Shown here piece after piece: positions 23,495-32,602 of a stretch of 64,000 nt of DNA. Below the pieces are notes generated by a model. The model worked only from the letters and a program-made list of their open reading frames with translations. It had not been told where the DNA came from and ran no database searches. The stretch's first letter is position 1. The number at the start of each line of letters is the position of its first letter. The translations under genes and the position numbers were made by a program. Source of the DNA: Streptomyces caniscabiei (GTDB lineage: Bacteria; Actinomycetota; Actinomycetes; Streptomycetales; Streptomycetaceae); the NCBI RefSeq assembly GCF_014930365.1, contig NZ_JABXWI010000024.1, positions 52,696 through 116,695 on the forward strand, in the 5' to 3' direction.

Positions 23495-25399
23495 ATGCAG
23501 ATTCAAGACCTTCCGTATGAAGACCCCGGCGTGCCGGACGCGCGCTCGGGCCCCCGATTCCTGTGGTGGCTCGGCCGGAATCAGCTGGGCGGACAGTTCA
23601 AGGCGCTGGCGTGGGGGCTGTTGCACTTCACCTCCGTCGCCGCGCTGCCCTTCTGTGTCGGCTTCGCCATCCAGGCCGTGGTCGACCGCTCCGGATCCCG
23701 CCTCGCCCTCGCGGGCGTGGCGATGTTGCTCTGCGGGTTCACCATCGCGCTGGGCGACACCTTCCTGCACCGGACGGCGGTCACCAACTGGATCACCGCC
23801 GCCGCCCGCGTCCAGCAGCTGCTGGCCCGCAAGACGGCCCAGCTCGGCTCGGCGCTGACCCGCCGGGTCGCGGCCGGCGAGGTGGTCGCGGTCTCCACCG
23901 GTGACGTCGAGAAGATCGGCTGGTTCGTCGAGGCCGTCTCCCGCTTCACCGCCGCCGCCCTCACGGTGGTGCTGGTCTGTGTCGGCCTGGTCGTGTACCA
24001 GCCGGCCCTGGGCATCGTCGTCGCCGTCGGAGTCCCCGTCCTCGCCCTGGCCGTGCTTCCGCTGCTGCCCCGCGCGACCCGCCGCGCCGACTTCCAGCGC
24101 GAGAAAGCGGGGCGCGCCACCGAGCTGGCCTCCGACACCGTCGCGGGCCTGCGTGTGCTGCGCGGCATCGGCGGCGAGGACCTCTTCCTGGACCGCTACC
24201 GCCGCGCCTCCCAGGAGGTCCGGCACGCCGCCGTCCGCAGCGCCCGTATGTGGGCCCTCATCTCCGGCATCCAGGTGCTGCTGCCGGGACTGCTGATGAT
24301 CGCGGTGGTCTGGCACGGCGTGGGTCTCGCCCGCGAGGGCCGGATCACGATCGGCGAACTGGTCACCGTGTACAGCGCGGTCATGCTCCTGACGTACCCG
24401 CTCAGGCACTTCGAGGAGATCGCGATGGCGTACTCCTTCTCCCGTCCGTCCGCCAAGCGGGCCGCCGGGGTGCTGGCGCTGGAACGGGCCACGGACACCG
24501 CGGGGTCCCGGGAGGCCACCGTGCCCACCGGCGACCTGTACGACCCGGCCACCGGGCTGCTCGCGCCCGCCGGGCGGTTCACGGCGGTGGTGTGCGGTGA
24601 CCCCGACGCGGCCGGACGACTGGCGGAACGGCTGGGCGGCCACGCCCCCGAACAGGGCACCTCCGTGCTCCTCGACGGCGTACCGCTCGACGAACTGCCG
24701 CTCGACTCCGCCCGCACGGCCGTCCTCGTCCAGGACAAGGACCCGGTGCTGCTCTCCGGCACCCTGCGCGACCTCCTCGACGTCCCCTCCTCGGGCCAGG
24801 TCACCGCCGAGGAGGCGCTGACCGCCGCCCAGTGCGGTGACGTCCTGGAGGCCCTGGTCCAGGGCTCACTGGACGCCGAGGACCCGCTGGACGCGCGGAT
24901 CACCGAGCGCGGACGGTCCCTGTCCGGTGGCCAGCGCCAGCGGCTCGCCCTGGCCCGCTCCCTGATCACGGACCCGAACGTGCTGGTCCTCGACGAGCCG
25001 ACCTCCGCCGTCGACTCGCACACCGAGGCCCGGGTCGCCGACGGCATCCGCTCGCTGCGGGCGGGCGGCACGACGGTTGTTCTCACCTCCTCGCCGCTCC
25101 TGCTCGACCTCGCCGACCGCGTGGTCCTCGTCCACGACGGCGAGGTGGCGGCGGTCGGTCTGCACCGCGACCTGATCCACAAGGAACCCCGGTACCGGGC
25201 CGTCGTCACCCGCGAGACCGACGAGGAGACCGGCGAGACGACCGACGGAGGCCCCGACCGGAAGCTCGACAGGCAGGCCGGAAAAAAGACCGACAGGAAA
25301 GCCGACAGGAAGACCGCCTTCACCAGTCGGCCGAACGACCGCAAGACCGCTCTCAGCGACGTGCTGGACGAACTGGAAGAGATCGAGGAGACCGCATGA
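23495..25399 (+). CDS. ABC exporter half-transporter A, degenerate Walker A
   Basis: This 634-residue permease-ATPase fusion has a six-helix exporter domain (about residues 35-320). In its ATPase domain the Walker A site reads VVCGDPDAAGRLAERLGG near 370 and lacks the Gly-Lys-Ser/Thr core. The signature LSGGQRQRLALARSL and Walker B VLVLDEPTSAVDS are intact. A charged tail follows (KKTDRKADRKTAF...LDELEEIEETA). Its stop overlaps the start of the partner gene by 4 bp (ATGA). The two form an asymmetric heterodimer in which this subunit contributes the working signature. The ATG at 23495 follows GGGA; longer upstream frames overlap the antisense L,D-transpeptidase gene. Confidence 0.88.
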   Translation: MQIQDLPYEDPGVPDARSGPRFLWWLGRNQLGGQFKALAWGLLHFTSVAALPFCVGFAIQAVVDRSGSRLALAGVAMLLCGFTIALGDTFLHRTAVTNWITAAARVQQLLARKTAQLGSALTRRVAAGEVVAVSTGDVEKIGWFVEAVSRFTAAALTVVLVCVGLVVYQPALGIVVAVGVPVLALAVLPLLPRATRRADFQREKAGRATELASDTVAGLRVLRGIGGEDLFLDRYRRASQEVRHAAVRSARMWALISGIQVLLPGLLMIAVVWHGVGLAREGRITIGELVTVYSAVMLLTYPLRHFEEIAMAYSFSRPSAKRAAGVLALERATDTAGSREATVPTGDLYDPATGLLAPAGRFTAVVCGDPDAAGRLAERLGGHAPEQGTSVLLDGVPLDELPLDSARTAVLVQDKDPVLLSGTLRDLLDVPSSGQVTAEEALTAAQCGDVLEALVQGSLDAEDPLDARITERGRSLSGGQRQRLALARSLITDPNVLVLDEPTSAVDSHTEARVADGIRSLRAGGTTVVLTSSPLLLDLADRVVLVHDGEVAAVGLHRDLIHKEPRYRAVVTRETDEETGETTDGGPDRKLDRQAGKKTDRKADRKTAFTSRPNDRKTALSDVLDELEEIEETA

Positions 25400-27177
25400 T
25401 CGGCGTGGCGCCCCCGGCCTACGACCCGGCCGCCCCGACGACGGCGAACACCCTGCCCGTCGGCGCCCCCGCGACCGTACGCGCCTACGTGGCCGAACTG
25501 TTCCGCCGGCACCGCCGGGCGTTCGTCCTGCTCATCACCGTCAACACGGTCGCCGTCGTGGCCTCGATGGCGGGCCCCTACCTTCTCGGCGCACTCGTCG
25601 AACGGGTCTCCGACGGCGCGCGCGAACTCCATCTGGAGGTCACCGCGGCGGTGTTCGTCGCCGCCCTCGTCGTCCAGGCCGTCTTCGTACGGGAGGTACG
25701 ACTGCGCGGCGCCATGCTCGGCGAGCGGATGCTGGCCGACCTGCGCGAGGATTTCCTCGTGCGGTCGGTCGGCCTGCCGCCGGGTGTGCTGGAACGCGCC
25801 GGCACGGGTGACCTGCTCTCCCGCATCACCACGGACATCGACCGGCTCGCCAACGCCATGCGCGAGGCCGTGCCCCAACTGGCCATCGGCGTGGTGTGGG
25901 TGGCGCTGCTCCTCGGCGGCCTCGCCGTGACCGCGCCCCCGCTGGCCCTCGCGGTCCTGCTGGCCCTGCCGCTGCTGGTGGTCGGCTGCCGCTGGTACTT
26001 CAAGCGCGCCCCTTTCGCCTACCGCTCGGAGTCCGCCGGGTACGCCGCCGTCGCCGCCGTCCTCGCGGAGACGGTGGACGCCGGCCGCACCGTCGAGGCC
26101 CACCGCCTCGGCACCCGCCGCATCGACCTCTCCGACCAGCGGATCCGCGAATGGACCGCGTGGGAGCGGTACACCCTGTGGCTGCGGTCGGTGCTCTTCC
26201 CCGTCATCAACTTCACCCACACCACGGTTCTCGGATCCGTCCTGATCATCGGCGGGGTCTGTGTCCTCCAGGACTGGATCTCGCTCGGGCAGCTGACCAC
26301 GGGCGCGCTCATCGCCCAGATGCTCGTCGACCCCGTCAACCTGATCCTCCGCTGGTACGACGAGCTCCAGGTCGCCGAGGTGTCGCTGGCCCGGCTGGTC
26401 GGGGTGCGGGACATCGAGCCGGACGAGGGCGACCCGGCCGTGGCCCCCGAGGGACGCCATGTCCACGCCGACCAGGTGCGCTTCGGGTACCGCGAAGGCG
26501 TCGACGTCCTGCGCAAGGTGTCCCTGGAGGTCCCGCCCGGCACCCGGCTCGCCCTCGTCGGTCCGTCCGGCGCGGGCAAGTCGACCCTGGGCCGACTGCT
26601 CGCCGGGATCTACGCTCCCCGCGACGGCCGTATCACCCTCGGCGGTGCCGAGCTGTCCCGGATGCCCGCCGAGGACGTCCGCTCCCACGTCGCCCTGGTC
26701 AACCAGGAGCACCACGTCTTCGTCGGCTCCCTCCGCGACAACCTGCTCCTGGCACGCACGAGCGCTCAGGACGCGGAGCTGTGGGCGGCACTGGGCGCGG
26801 TCGACGCCGATGCCTGGGCGCGAGCCCTGGACGAGGGGCTGGACACCGAGGTCGGTTCCGGCGGGTTCACGCTCACCCCGGCGCAGGCCCAGCAGATCGC
26901 GCTGGCCCGGCTGGTCCTCGCCGACCCGCACACCCTGGTCCTGGACGAGGCGACCTCGCTCCTCGACCCGCGGGCGGCCCGCCATCTGGAGCGCTCCCTC
27001 GCCCGTGTCCTCGACGGCCGCACCGTCGTCGCGATCGCGCACCGCCTGCACACCGCCCACGACGCCGACGTCATCGCCGTCGTCGAGAACGGCCGCATCA
27101 GCGAGCTGGGCAGCCACGACCAGCTCGTCGCGGCGGACGGCGCGTACGCCGCGCTGTGGAGGTCCTGGCACGGCTGA
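25396..27177 (+). CDS. ABC exporter half-transporter B, degenerate signature motif
   Basis: This 593-residue permease-ATPase fusion has six membrane helices (about residues 35-320). Its ATPase domain has an intact Walker A, VGPSGAGKSTLGRLLAG, near 387 and Walker B, TLVLDEATSLLD, but the signature is LTPAQAQQIALARL instead of LSGGQ. It complements subunit A, whose Walker A is broken but signature intact, so only one composite ATP site should hydrolyse. The genes overlap by 4 bp and must be co-translated. An exporter of lipid, drug or peptide is likely; the substrate is not evident. Confidence 0.9.
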   Translation: MIGVAPPAYDPAAPTTANTLPVGAPATVRAYVAELFRRHRRAFVLLITVNTVAVVASMAGPYLLGALVERVSDGARELHLEVTAAVFVAALVVQAVFVREVRLRGAMLGERMLADLREDFLVRSVGLPPGVLERAGTGDLLSRITTDIDRLANAMREAVPQLAIGVVWVALLLGGLAVTAPPLALAVLLALPLLVVGCRWYFKRAPFAYRSESAGYAAVAAVLAETVDAGRTVEAHRLGTRRIDLSDQRIREWTAWERYTLWLRSVLFPVINFTHTTVLGSVLIIGGVCVLQDWISLGQLTTGALIAQMLVDPVNLILRWYDELQVAEVSLARLVGVRDIEPDEGDPAVAPEGRHVHADQVRFGYREGVDVLRKVSLEVPPGTRLALVGPSGAGKSTLGRLLAGIYAPRDGRITLGGAELSRMPAEDVRSHVALVNQEHHVFVGSLRDNLLLARTSAQDAELWAALGAVDADAWARALDEGLDTEVGSGGFTLTPAQAQQIALARLVLADPHTLVLDEATSLLDPRAARHLERSLARVLDGRTVVAIAHRLHTAHDADVIAVVENGRISELGSHDQLVAADGAYAALWRSWHG

Positions 27178-27663
27178 CCCGGACCGGCGCGGGGGCCCCT
27201 CCCACCGGCGCGGAACGGCCACCACCGCCCGGCCGACGGGCGGCCGTGGCCGATCCCTGACCGGCCCGTGCGCGGCGACCGGGGGTGGCGGGGCCGCGCC
27301 GGGGAAGCCCGGCACCTGCCTGGGCAGTCGGCTCCCTGCCGGCCTCGGCCGCCGGCCCAGCCCCAGCACCAGCACCAGCACCAGCACCAGCACCAGCACC
27401 AGCACCGACGGTGGTCCGCTCCGCACCCGGCCCGACGGCCTGCTCCGCCCCGCCCGTGCCGGCCGGTTCCGGCCGGGTCCGGCGGCCGCTGTCGCCCTGC
27501 CGTTGCGCGGTGCCGAACGCGAGTGGAAGGCTGGTGGTGGGCACTGATTCGGGGGACGCCCGTGAACCGCCCGGTTCGCGGGGTTCGGGCCGTCGCCCAG
27601 CGGTCCGCGCGCCCACCGTCGCCGAACGGTGGCACCGGGCCCGCCCCACCACTGGAGGTACCC
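27178..27663. other. Intergenic stretch with a hexanucleotide repeat
   Basis: This 486-bp gap between the ABC pair and the DUF5709 gene has no convincing gene. It holds a (CAGCAC)7 array at 27364-27405. The downstream gene's ribosome site GGAGGT is at 27654. Confidence 0.6.
27364..27405. repeat. (CAGCAC)7 microsatellite
   Basis: Seven uninterrupted copies of CAGCAC fill 42 bp. Open frames through it encode Gln-His, Ala-Pro or Ser-Thr dipeptide runs, or on the other strand Val-Leu or Cys-Trp, which are artefacts. It is a candidate length-variable locus. Confidence 0.9.
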
Positions 27664-28134
27664 GTGGACAGAGCCGGCGGATGGGGAGACGACGTCTACC
27701 AGCCAGACGGATCCGAGATCCAGGACGACGCGGGGCTGCTGGACGCCGAGGACACCCTGGTCGCCGACGGTGTGGCCGACCCCCTCGACCGGGGCTGGTC
27801 CCCACCGGAACGGCCATGGGCAGTGGAGCACACCGGTGTGACGGCGGCGGAGCGGCTGCGCGGCGAGACCCTGGAGCAGCGCCTCGCCGAAGAGCTCCCG
27901 GACATCGCCTACCCCGCCGGGGACGGCATCGGCGACTCCCAGGAGACGGACGGCGAGCCGCTGGACAACGAGGTGGGAGCCCTCCGCTCCGGTCGTCTGG
28001 TCGCCCCCGACGAGGGCGCGCACGAGGACGAGGAGAGCGGGCTGATCGCCACCGACGTGGGTATCGACGGAGCGGCCGCCTCCGCCGAGGAGGCCGCCAT
28101 GCACATCGTGGACGAGGACTCCCGGCCGAGCTGA
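27664..28134 (+). CDS. DUF5709-domain protein
   Basis: This 156-residue, strongly acidic soluble protein matches the actinobacterial DUF5709 family: DDVYQPDGSEIQDDAGLLDAEDTL at the N-terminus, DPLDRGWSPPERPWAVEHTGVTAAE in the middle, and the C-terminal SAEEAAMHIVDEDS. No catalytic motif is visible. The GTG start follows GGAGGT by 4-5 nt. Function unknown. Confidence 0.82.
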   Translation: MDRAGGWGDDVYQPDGSEIQDDAGLLDAEDTLVADGVADPLDRGWSPPERPWAVEHTGVTAAERLRGETLEQRLAEELPDIAYPAGDGIGDSQETDGEPLDNEVGALRSGRLVAPDEGAHEDEESGLIATDVGIDGAAASAEEAAMHIVDEDSRPS

Positions 28135-28199
28135 CGCCCACGCGCGGCTGCCGTCCGGGGCCGGGCGGCCGGTGCGCCGCCAGGAGTGCCCGCGCCCGG

Positions 28200-28994
28200 T
28201 CAGATGACGTTCAGCGCCGCCGCCGCGCCCACGCCCCCGAGCACCATGAACACCGGCATCAGCACGCGCAGCTCGACCCAGCTGCCGGCCCGGAACCGCA
28301 TGACCTTCGGAGGCCCCACCGGGTACCAGCGCTTGCGCCCGATCGGTATCGGCCACAGGATCGGGCACCCCGAGACGGTCAGCGAGTCCCCGATGTCGTG
28401 CACCAGAGCGCCCAGGACGATCGGCAGCCCCAGCCACAGATACTCCTGGCCCGGCTGTGTGAACAGCCAGTCCGCCCCGTTGCCCGGCTTGTCCAGGACA
28501 CCCGCGAGGATCCAGGCACTGGTCGCCGCCAGCAGCCACACCAGCACATCGCTGCTCGAACCCCGGGCCGCCCGCCACAGCAGGCCCTCGATGGCCAGCA
28601 CCAGGTGCACGAAGAGAATGGCGAGCACCGCCCAGCGGCCACCGGTGATCGCGGCGACGGAGGCACCGGCACCGAGCAGCGCCGCCCACAGCCAGGTGTG
28701 CGTCAGCGTGCGGTGCCCACCGGAGCGGCGCGGGTCGCCCTGCTTCTTCGTCGCCTTGTAGACGGCGTACGACAGCTTGTCGACGATCTCGCACACCCAG
28801 CGTGACAGCGGACCGAAGGAACGGGAGATCGTGGCGGCCTTGTGGTCCAGGTCGGGAGCGAGTGCGGCGCCCGCGCAGATCAGCGCACCGACCAGGAGCA
28901 CCGGCCAGGGCATCGTGTGCCCGGTGGCGGCCGCCGCGGCTCCTACGCCGAGCCAGGCCGCGGCTCCCGAGAGTGAGTGTGCTGGTCCCATCAT
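28200..28994 (-). CDS. Membrane metal-dependent hydrolase, YdjM/DUF457 family
   Basis: This protein of about 264 residues has several hydrophobic segments and the YdjM-type histidine and acid motifs: GPAHSLSG at the N-terminus, ALAPDLDHKAATISRSFGP at about 47-65 and SGGHRTLTHTWLW at about 93-105. A later VHDIGDSLTVSGCPILWPIP is also conserved. E. coli YdjM is a LexA-regulated inner-membrane protein of this family. Two consecutive ATG codons (28994 and 28991) are possible starts, with GGGG upstream. It is divergent from the helicase gene. The substrate is unknown. Confidence 0.83.
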   Translation of the reverse strand: MMGPAHSLSGAAAWLGVGAAAAATGHTMPWPVLLVGALICAGAALAPDLDHKAATISRSFGPLSRWVCEIVDKLSYAVYKATKKQGDPRRSGGHRTLTHTWLWAALLGAGASVAAITGGRWAVLAILFVHLVLAIEGLLWRAARGSSSDVLVWLLAATSAWILAGVLDKPGNGADWLFTQPGQEYLWLGLPIVLGALVHDIGDSLTVSGCPILWPIPIGRKRWYPVGPPKVMRFRAGSWVELRVLMPVFMVLGGVGAAAALNVI

Positions 28995-29160
28995 GGCCGT
29001 GCCCCGTCCCATTCCGTTCGTGCCGCTGTCCAGGCGCCTTGTGCCGCTGTCCAGTTGTCCAGGTGCGCTGACGCCGTGTCGGCGCCACAGCGTAGCGTTC
29101 GCGATCTTCGGGCCTGCAGCCGATTCCCCCATCGGGCGCGCGGGCAGGCAAGATGGGGGC

Positions 29161-31674
29161 GTGACCCTCATCGATCAGCTGCCGCGGACCGCCGACCCCG
29201 ACGCCCTCTACGAAGCCTTCGAGTCGTGGGCCCAGGAACGCGGTCTCACCCTCTATCCGCATCAGGAGGAGGCGCTCATCGAGGTGGTCTCCGGCGCGAA
29301 CGTCATCGTGTCGACGCCCACCGGCTCCGGCAAGAGCATGATCGCGGCGGGCGCCCACTTCGCGGCCCTCGCCCGCGACGAGGTCACCTTCTACACGGCC
29401 CCGATCAAGGCGCTCGTCTCGGAGAAGTTCTTCGAGCTGTGCAAGATCTTCGGCACCGAGAACGTCGGCATGCTCACCGGCGACGCCTCCGTGAACGCCG
29501 ACGCCCCCATCATCTGCTGCACCGCCGAGGTCCTCGCCTCCATCGCGCTGCGCGACGGCAAGCACGCCGACGTCGGCCAGGTCGTGATGGACGAGTTCCA
29601 CTTCTACGCGGAGGCCGATCGGGGCTGGGCCTGGCAGATCCCGATCCTCGAACTGCCGCAGGCCCAGTTCATCCTGATGTCGGCGACGCTCGGCGACGTC
29701 TCCATGTTCGAGAAGGACCTCACCCGTCGCACCGGTCGCCCGACCTCCGTGGTCCGCTCGGCGACGCGCCCGGTGCCGCTGTCCTACGAGTACGTCCTGA
29801 CGCCACTGACGGAGACGCTCACCGAACTGCTCGCCACCAAGCAGGCGCCGGTCTACATCGTGCACTTCACGCAGGCGCAGGCCGTGGAGCGGGCGCAGGC
29901 GCTGATGAGCATCAACATGTGCACGCGGGAGGAGAAGGACCAGATCGCCGAGTTGATCGGCAACTTCCGCTTCACCACCAAGTTCGGCCGCAATCTCTCG
30001 CGTTACGTACGGCACGGCATCGGCGTCCACCATGCCGGCATGCTGCCCAAGTACCGGCGTCTGGTGGAGAAGCTCGCCCAGGCCGGTCTGCTGAAGGTCA
30101 TCTGCGGCACGGACACGCTCGGCGTCGGCGTCAACGTCCCCATCCGTACCGTGCTGTTCACCGCCCTCACCAAGTACGACGGCAATCGGGTGCGGACCCT
30201 GCGGGCCCGTGAGTTCCACCAGATCGCGGGCCGCGCCGGACGGGCCGGCTTCGACACGGCGGGCTACGTGGTGGGGCAGGCGCCTGAGCACGTCATCGAG
30301 AACGAGAAGGCGCTCGCCAAGGCCGGCGATGACCCGAAGAAGCGTCGCAAGGTGGTCCGCAAGAAGGCTCCGGAAGGGTTCGTCGGCTGGACCGACAACA
30401 CCTTCGAGAAGCTCATCGCCTCCGATCCGGAACCGCTCACCTCGCGCTTCCGTGTCACCCACACGATGCTGCTGTCGGTGATCGCCCGGCCGGGCAACGC
30501 CTTCGAGGCGATGCGGCATCTGCTGGAGGACAACCACGAACCGCGCAAGCAGCAGTTGCGGCACATCCGTCGGGCGATCGCGATCTACCGCTCGCTCCTC
30601 GACGGCGGCATCGTCGAGAAGCTCGACGAGCCGGACGCCGAGGGCCGTATCGTCCGGCTGACGGTCGATCTCCAGCAGGACTTCGCGCTCAACCAGCCGC
30701 TGTCCACCTTCGCGCTGGCCGCGTTCGAACTGCTCGACCCGGAATCCCCGTCGTACGCCCTCGACATGGTGTCCGTCGTCGAGTCGACGCTGGACGACCC
30801 GCGGCAGATCCTCGCCGCCCAGCAGAACAAGGCGCGCGGCGAGGCCGTCGCCGCGATGAAGGCGGACGGGGTCGAGTACGAGGAGCGCATGGAGCGGCTG
30901 CAGGACGTCAGCTACCCCAAGCCGCTGGAGGAGCTGCTCTTCCACGCATACAACACGTACCGCAAGAGCCACCCCTGGGTCGGCGATCATCCGCTGTCGC
31001 CGAAGTCCGTGATCCGCGACATGTACGAACGGGCCATGTCCTTCACGGAGTTGGTGTCCTACTACGAGCTGGCTCGAACCGAGGGCATCGTGCTGCGCTA
31101 CCTGGCCGGCGCCTACAAGGCCCTCGACCACACGGTCCCCGACGATCTGAAGTCGGACGATCTGGAGGACCTGATCGCCTGGCTCGGGGAGATGGTGCGC
31201 CAGGTCGACTCCAGTCTCCTCGACGAGTGGGAGCAGCTCGCCAACCCCGAGGAGATGACGGCGGAGGAGGCCCAGGAGAGGGCCGACCAGGTCAAGCCGG
31301 TCACCTCCAACGCGCGTGCCTTCCGGGTGCTCGTCCGCAACGCCATGTTCCGCCGCGTCGAACTGGCCGCGCTCGACCACGTGGACGAGCTGGGCGAGAT
31401 GGACGCCGAGTCCGGCTGGGACGCCGAGCGGTGGGGTGAGGCGATGGACAAGTACTGGGACGAGTACGAGGAGCTGGGCACCGGTCCCGATGCCCGTGGC
31501 CCGCGGCTGTTGATGATCGAGGAGGAGCCGCAGAACGGGCTGTGGCGCGTCCGGCAGACCTTCGCCGACCCGAACGGCGATCATGACTGGGGCATCAGCG
31601 CGGAGATCGACCTCGCGGCCTCCGATGCCGAGGGACGCGCCGTCGTCAAGGTCACCGACGTCGGTCAGCTGTGA
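29161..31674 (+). CDS. Ski2-like DEAD/DEAH-box helicase (DUF3516)
   Basis: This 837-residue helicase has motif I STPTGSGKSMIA near residue 56, motif II VMDEFHFY (DEFH box) near 142, motif III MSATLGD near 178, and motif VI QIAGRAGRAGFD near 358. A long C-terminal region is of the DUF3516 type. Superfamily-2 Ski2-like proteins unwind structured RNA or DNA. The GTG at 29161 follows GGGGGC; frames opening further upstream overlap the antisense ydjM-like gene. The thioesterase gene follows after 19 bp and is probably cotranscribed. Confidence 0.9.
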   Translation: MTLIDQLPRTADPDALYEAFESWAQERGLTLYPHQEEALIEVVSGANVIVSTPTGSGKSMIAAGAHFAALARDEVTFYTAPIKALVSEKFFELCKIFGTENVGMLTGDASVNADAPIICCTAEVLASIALRDGKHADVGQVVMDEFHFYAEADRGWAWQIPILELPQAQFILMSATLGDVSMFEKDLTRRTGRPTSVVRSATRPVPLSYEYVLTPLTETLTELLATKQAPVYIVHFTQAQAVERAQALMSINMCTREEKDQIAELIGNFRFTTKFGRNLSRYVRHGIGVHHAGMLPKYRRLVEKLAQAGLLKVICGTDTLGVGVNVPIRTVLFTALTKYDGNRVRTLRAREFHQIAGRAGRAGFDTAGYVVGQAPEHVIENEKALAKAGDDPKKRRKVVRKKAPEGFVGWTDNTFEKLIASDPEPLTSRFRVTHTMLLSVIARPGNAFEAMRHLLEDNHEPRKQQLRHIRRAIAIYRSLLDGGIVEKLDEPDAEGRIVRLTVDLQQDFALNQPLSTFALAAFELLDPESPSYALDMVSVVESTLDDPRQILAAQQNKARGEAVAAMKADGVEYEERMERLQDVSYPKPLEELLFHAYNTYRKSHPWVGDHPLSPKSVIRDMYERAMSFTELVSYYELARTEGIVLRYLAGAYKALDHTVPDDLKSDDLEDLIAWLGEMVRQVDSSLLDEWEQLANPEEMTAEEAQERADQVKPVTSNARAFRVLVRNAMFRRVELAALDHVDELGEMDAESGWDAERWGEAMDKYWDEYEELGTGPDARGPRLLMIEEEPQNGLWRVRQTFADPNGDHDWGISAEIDLAASDAEGRAVVKVTDVGQL

Positions 31675-31693
31675 GCACAGGAGAGGCCAGCAC

Positions 31694-32569
31694 ATGACGA
31701 CCAACCCCGCCGAGCGGCTCGTCGACCTGCTCGACCTGGAGCAGATCGAGGTCAACATCTTCCGTGGGCGCAGCCCGCAGGAGTCCCTCCAGCGGGTCTT
31801 CGGCGGCCAGGTCGCCGGCCAGGCGCTGGTCGCCGCGGGACGCACCACCGAGGGCGACCGGCCGGTGCATTCGCTGCACGCGTACTTCCTTCGTCCGGGC
31901 CGTCCCGGGGTGCCGATCGTGTACCAGGTCGAGCGGGTGCGGGACGGGCGGTCGTTCACCACGCGCCGGGTCACCGCCGTGCAGCAGGGCCGCACGATCT
32001 TCAATCTGACCGCCTCCTTTCACAAGCCTGAAGAGGGGAGCTTCGAGCACCAGCTGCCGCCGGCCCGCAAGGTGCCGGACCCCGAGTCGTTGCCGACGGT
32101 GACGCAGGAGATCAGCGAGCATCTGGGCACGCTGCCGGAGCAGTTCGAGCGCATGGCCCGGCGTCAGCCCTTCGACATCCGGTACGTCGACCGGCTGCGG
32201 TGGACACACGAGGAGGTCGAGCACGCTGAGCCGCGCAGCGCGGTGTGGATGCGCGCGGTGGGTCCCCTCGGCGACGACCCCCTCGTGCACACGTGCGCGC
32301 TGACGTACGCGAGCGACATGACGCTCCTGGACGCCGTCCGTATCCCGGTGGAACCCCTGTGGGGGCCCCGTGGCTTCGACATGGCGTCGCTGGACCACGC
32401 GATGTGGTTCCACCGGCCGTTCCGCGCGGACGAGTGGTTCCTGTACGACCAGGAGTCCCCGATCGCGGTCGGCGGCCGCGGACTGGCCCGCGGCCGTATC
32501 TACGACCTGGAGGGGCGTCTGCTCGTGTCGGTCGTCCAGGAAGGGCTGTTCCGCAAGCTCGGCACCTGA
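31694..32569 (+). CDS. tesB: Acyl-CoA thioesterase II (TesB family, double hotdog)
   Basis: This 291-residue protein hydrolyses acyl-CoA to free fatty acid and CoA. The N-terminal hotdog shows RVFGGQVAGQALVAAGRT and LHAYFLRPG; the C-terminal hotdog shows YASDMTLLDA (TesB catalytic Asp region), SLDHAMWFHRPF, DEWFLYDQESP and GGRGLARGRIYD. All are TesB hallmarks and the length is normal. The ATG follows GGAGAGGCCAG. It sits immediately downstream of the helicase gene. Confidence 0.93.
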   Translation: MTTNPAERLVDLLDLEQIEVNIFRGRSPQESLQRVFGGQVAGQALVAAGRTTEGDRPVHSLHAYFLRPGRPGVPIVYQVERVRDGRSFTTRRVTAVQQGRTIFNLTASFHKPEEGSFEHQLPPARKVPDPESLPTVTQEISEHLGTLPEQFERMARRQPFDIRYVDRLRWTHEEVEHAEPRSAVWMRAVGPLGDDPLVHTCALTYASDMTLLDAVRIPVEPLWGPRGFDMASLDHAMWFHRPFRADEWFLYDQESPIAVGGRGLARGRIYDLEGRLLVSVVQEGLFRKLGT

Positions 32570-32602
32570 CCGGTGGGCGGACCGGGCGTCCGACCGGCTC
32601 GC

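Noticed and set aside
27364..27405. Coding Gln-His or Ala-Pro repeat protein through the CAGCAC array
   Set aside because: All frames through the array are compositional artefacts without ribosome sites or conserved flanks.
24196..32004. A minus-strand open frame of 2602 codons
   Set aside because: It runs antisense through the ABC pair, DUF5709, helicase and thioesterase genes, contains low-complexity Arg/Gly/Val sequence and no domain. It is the GC-bias shadow of well-supported genes.
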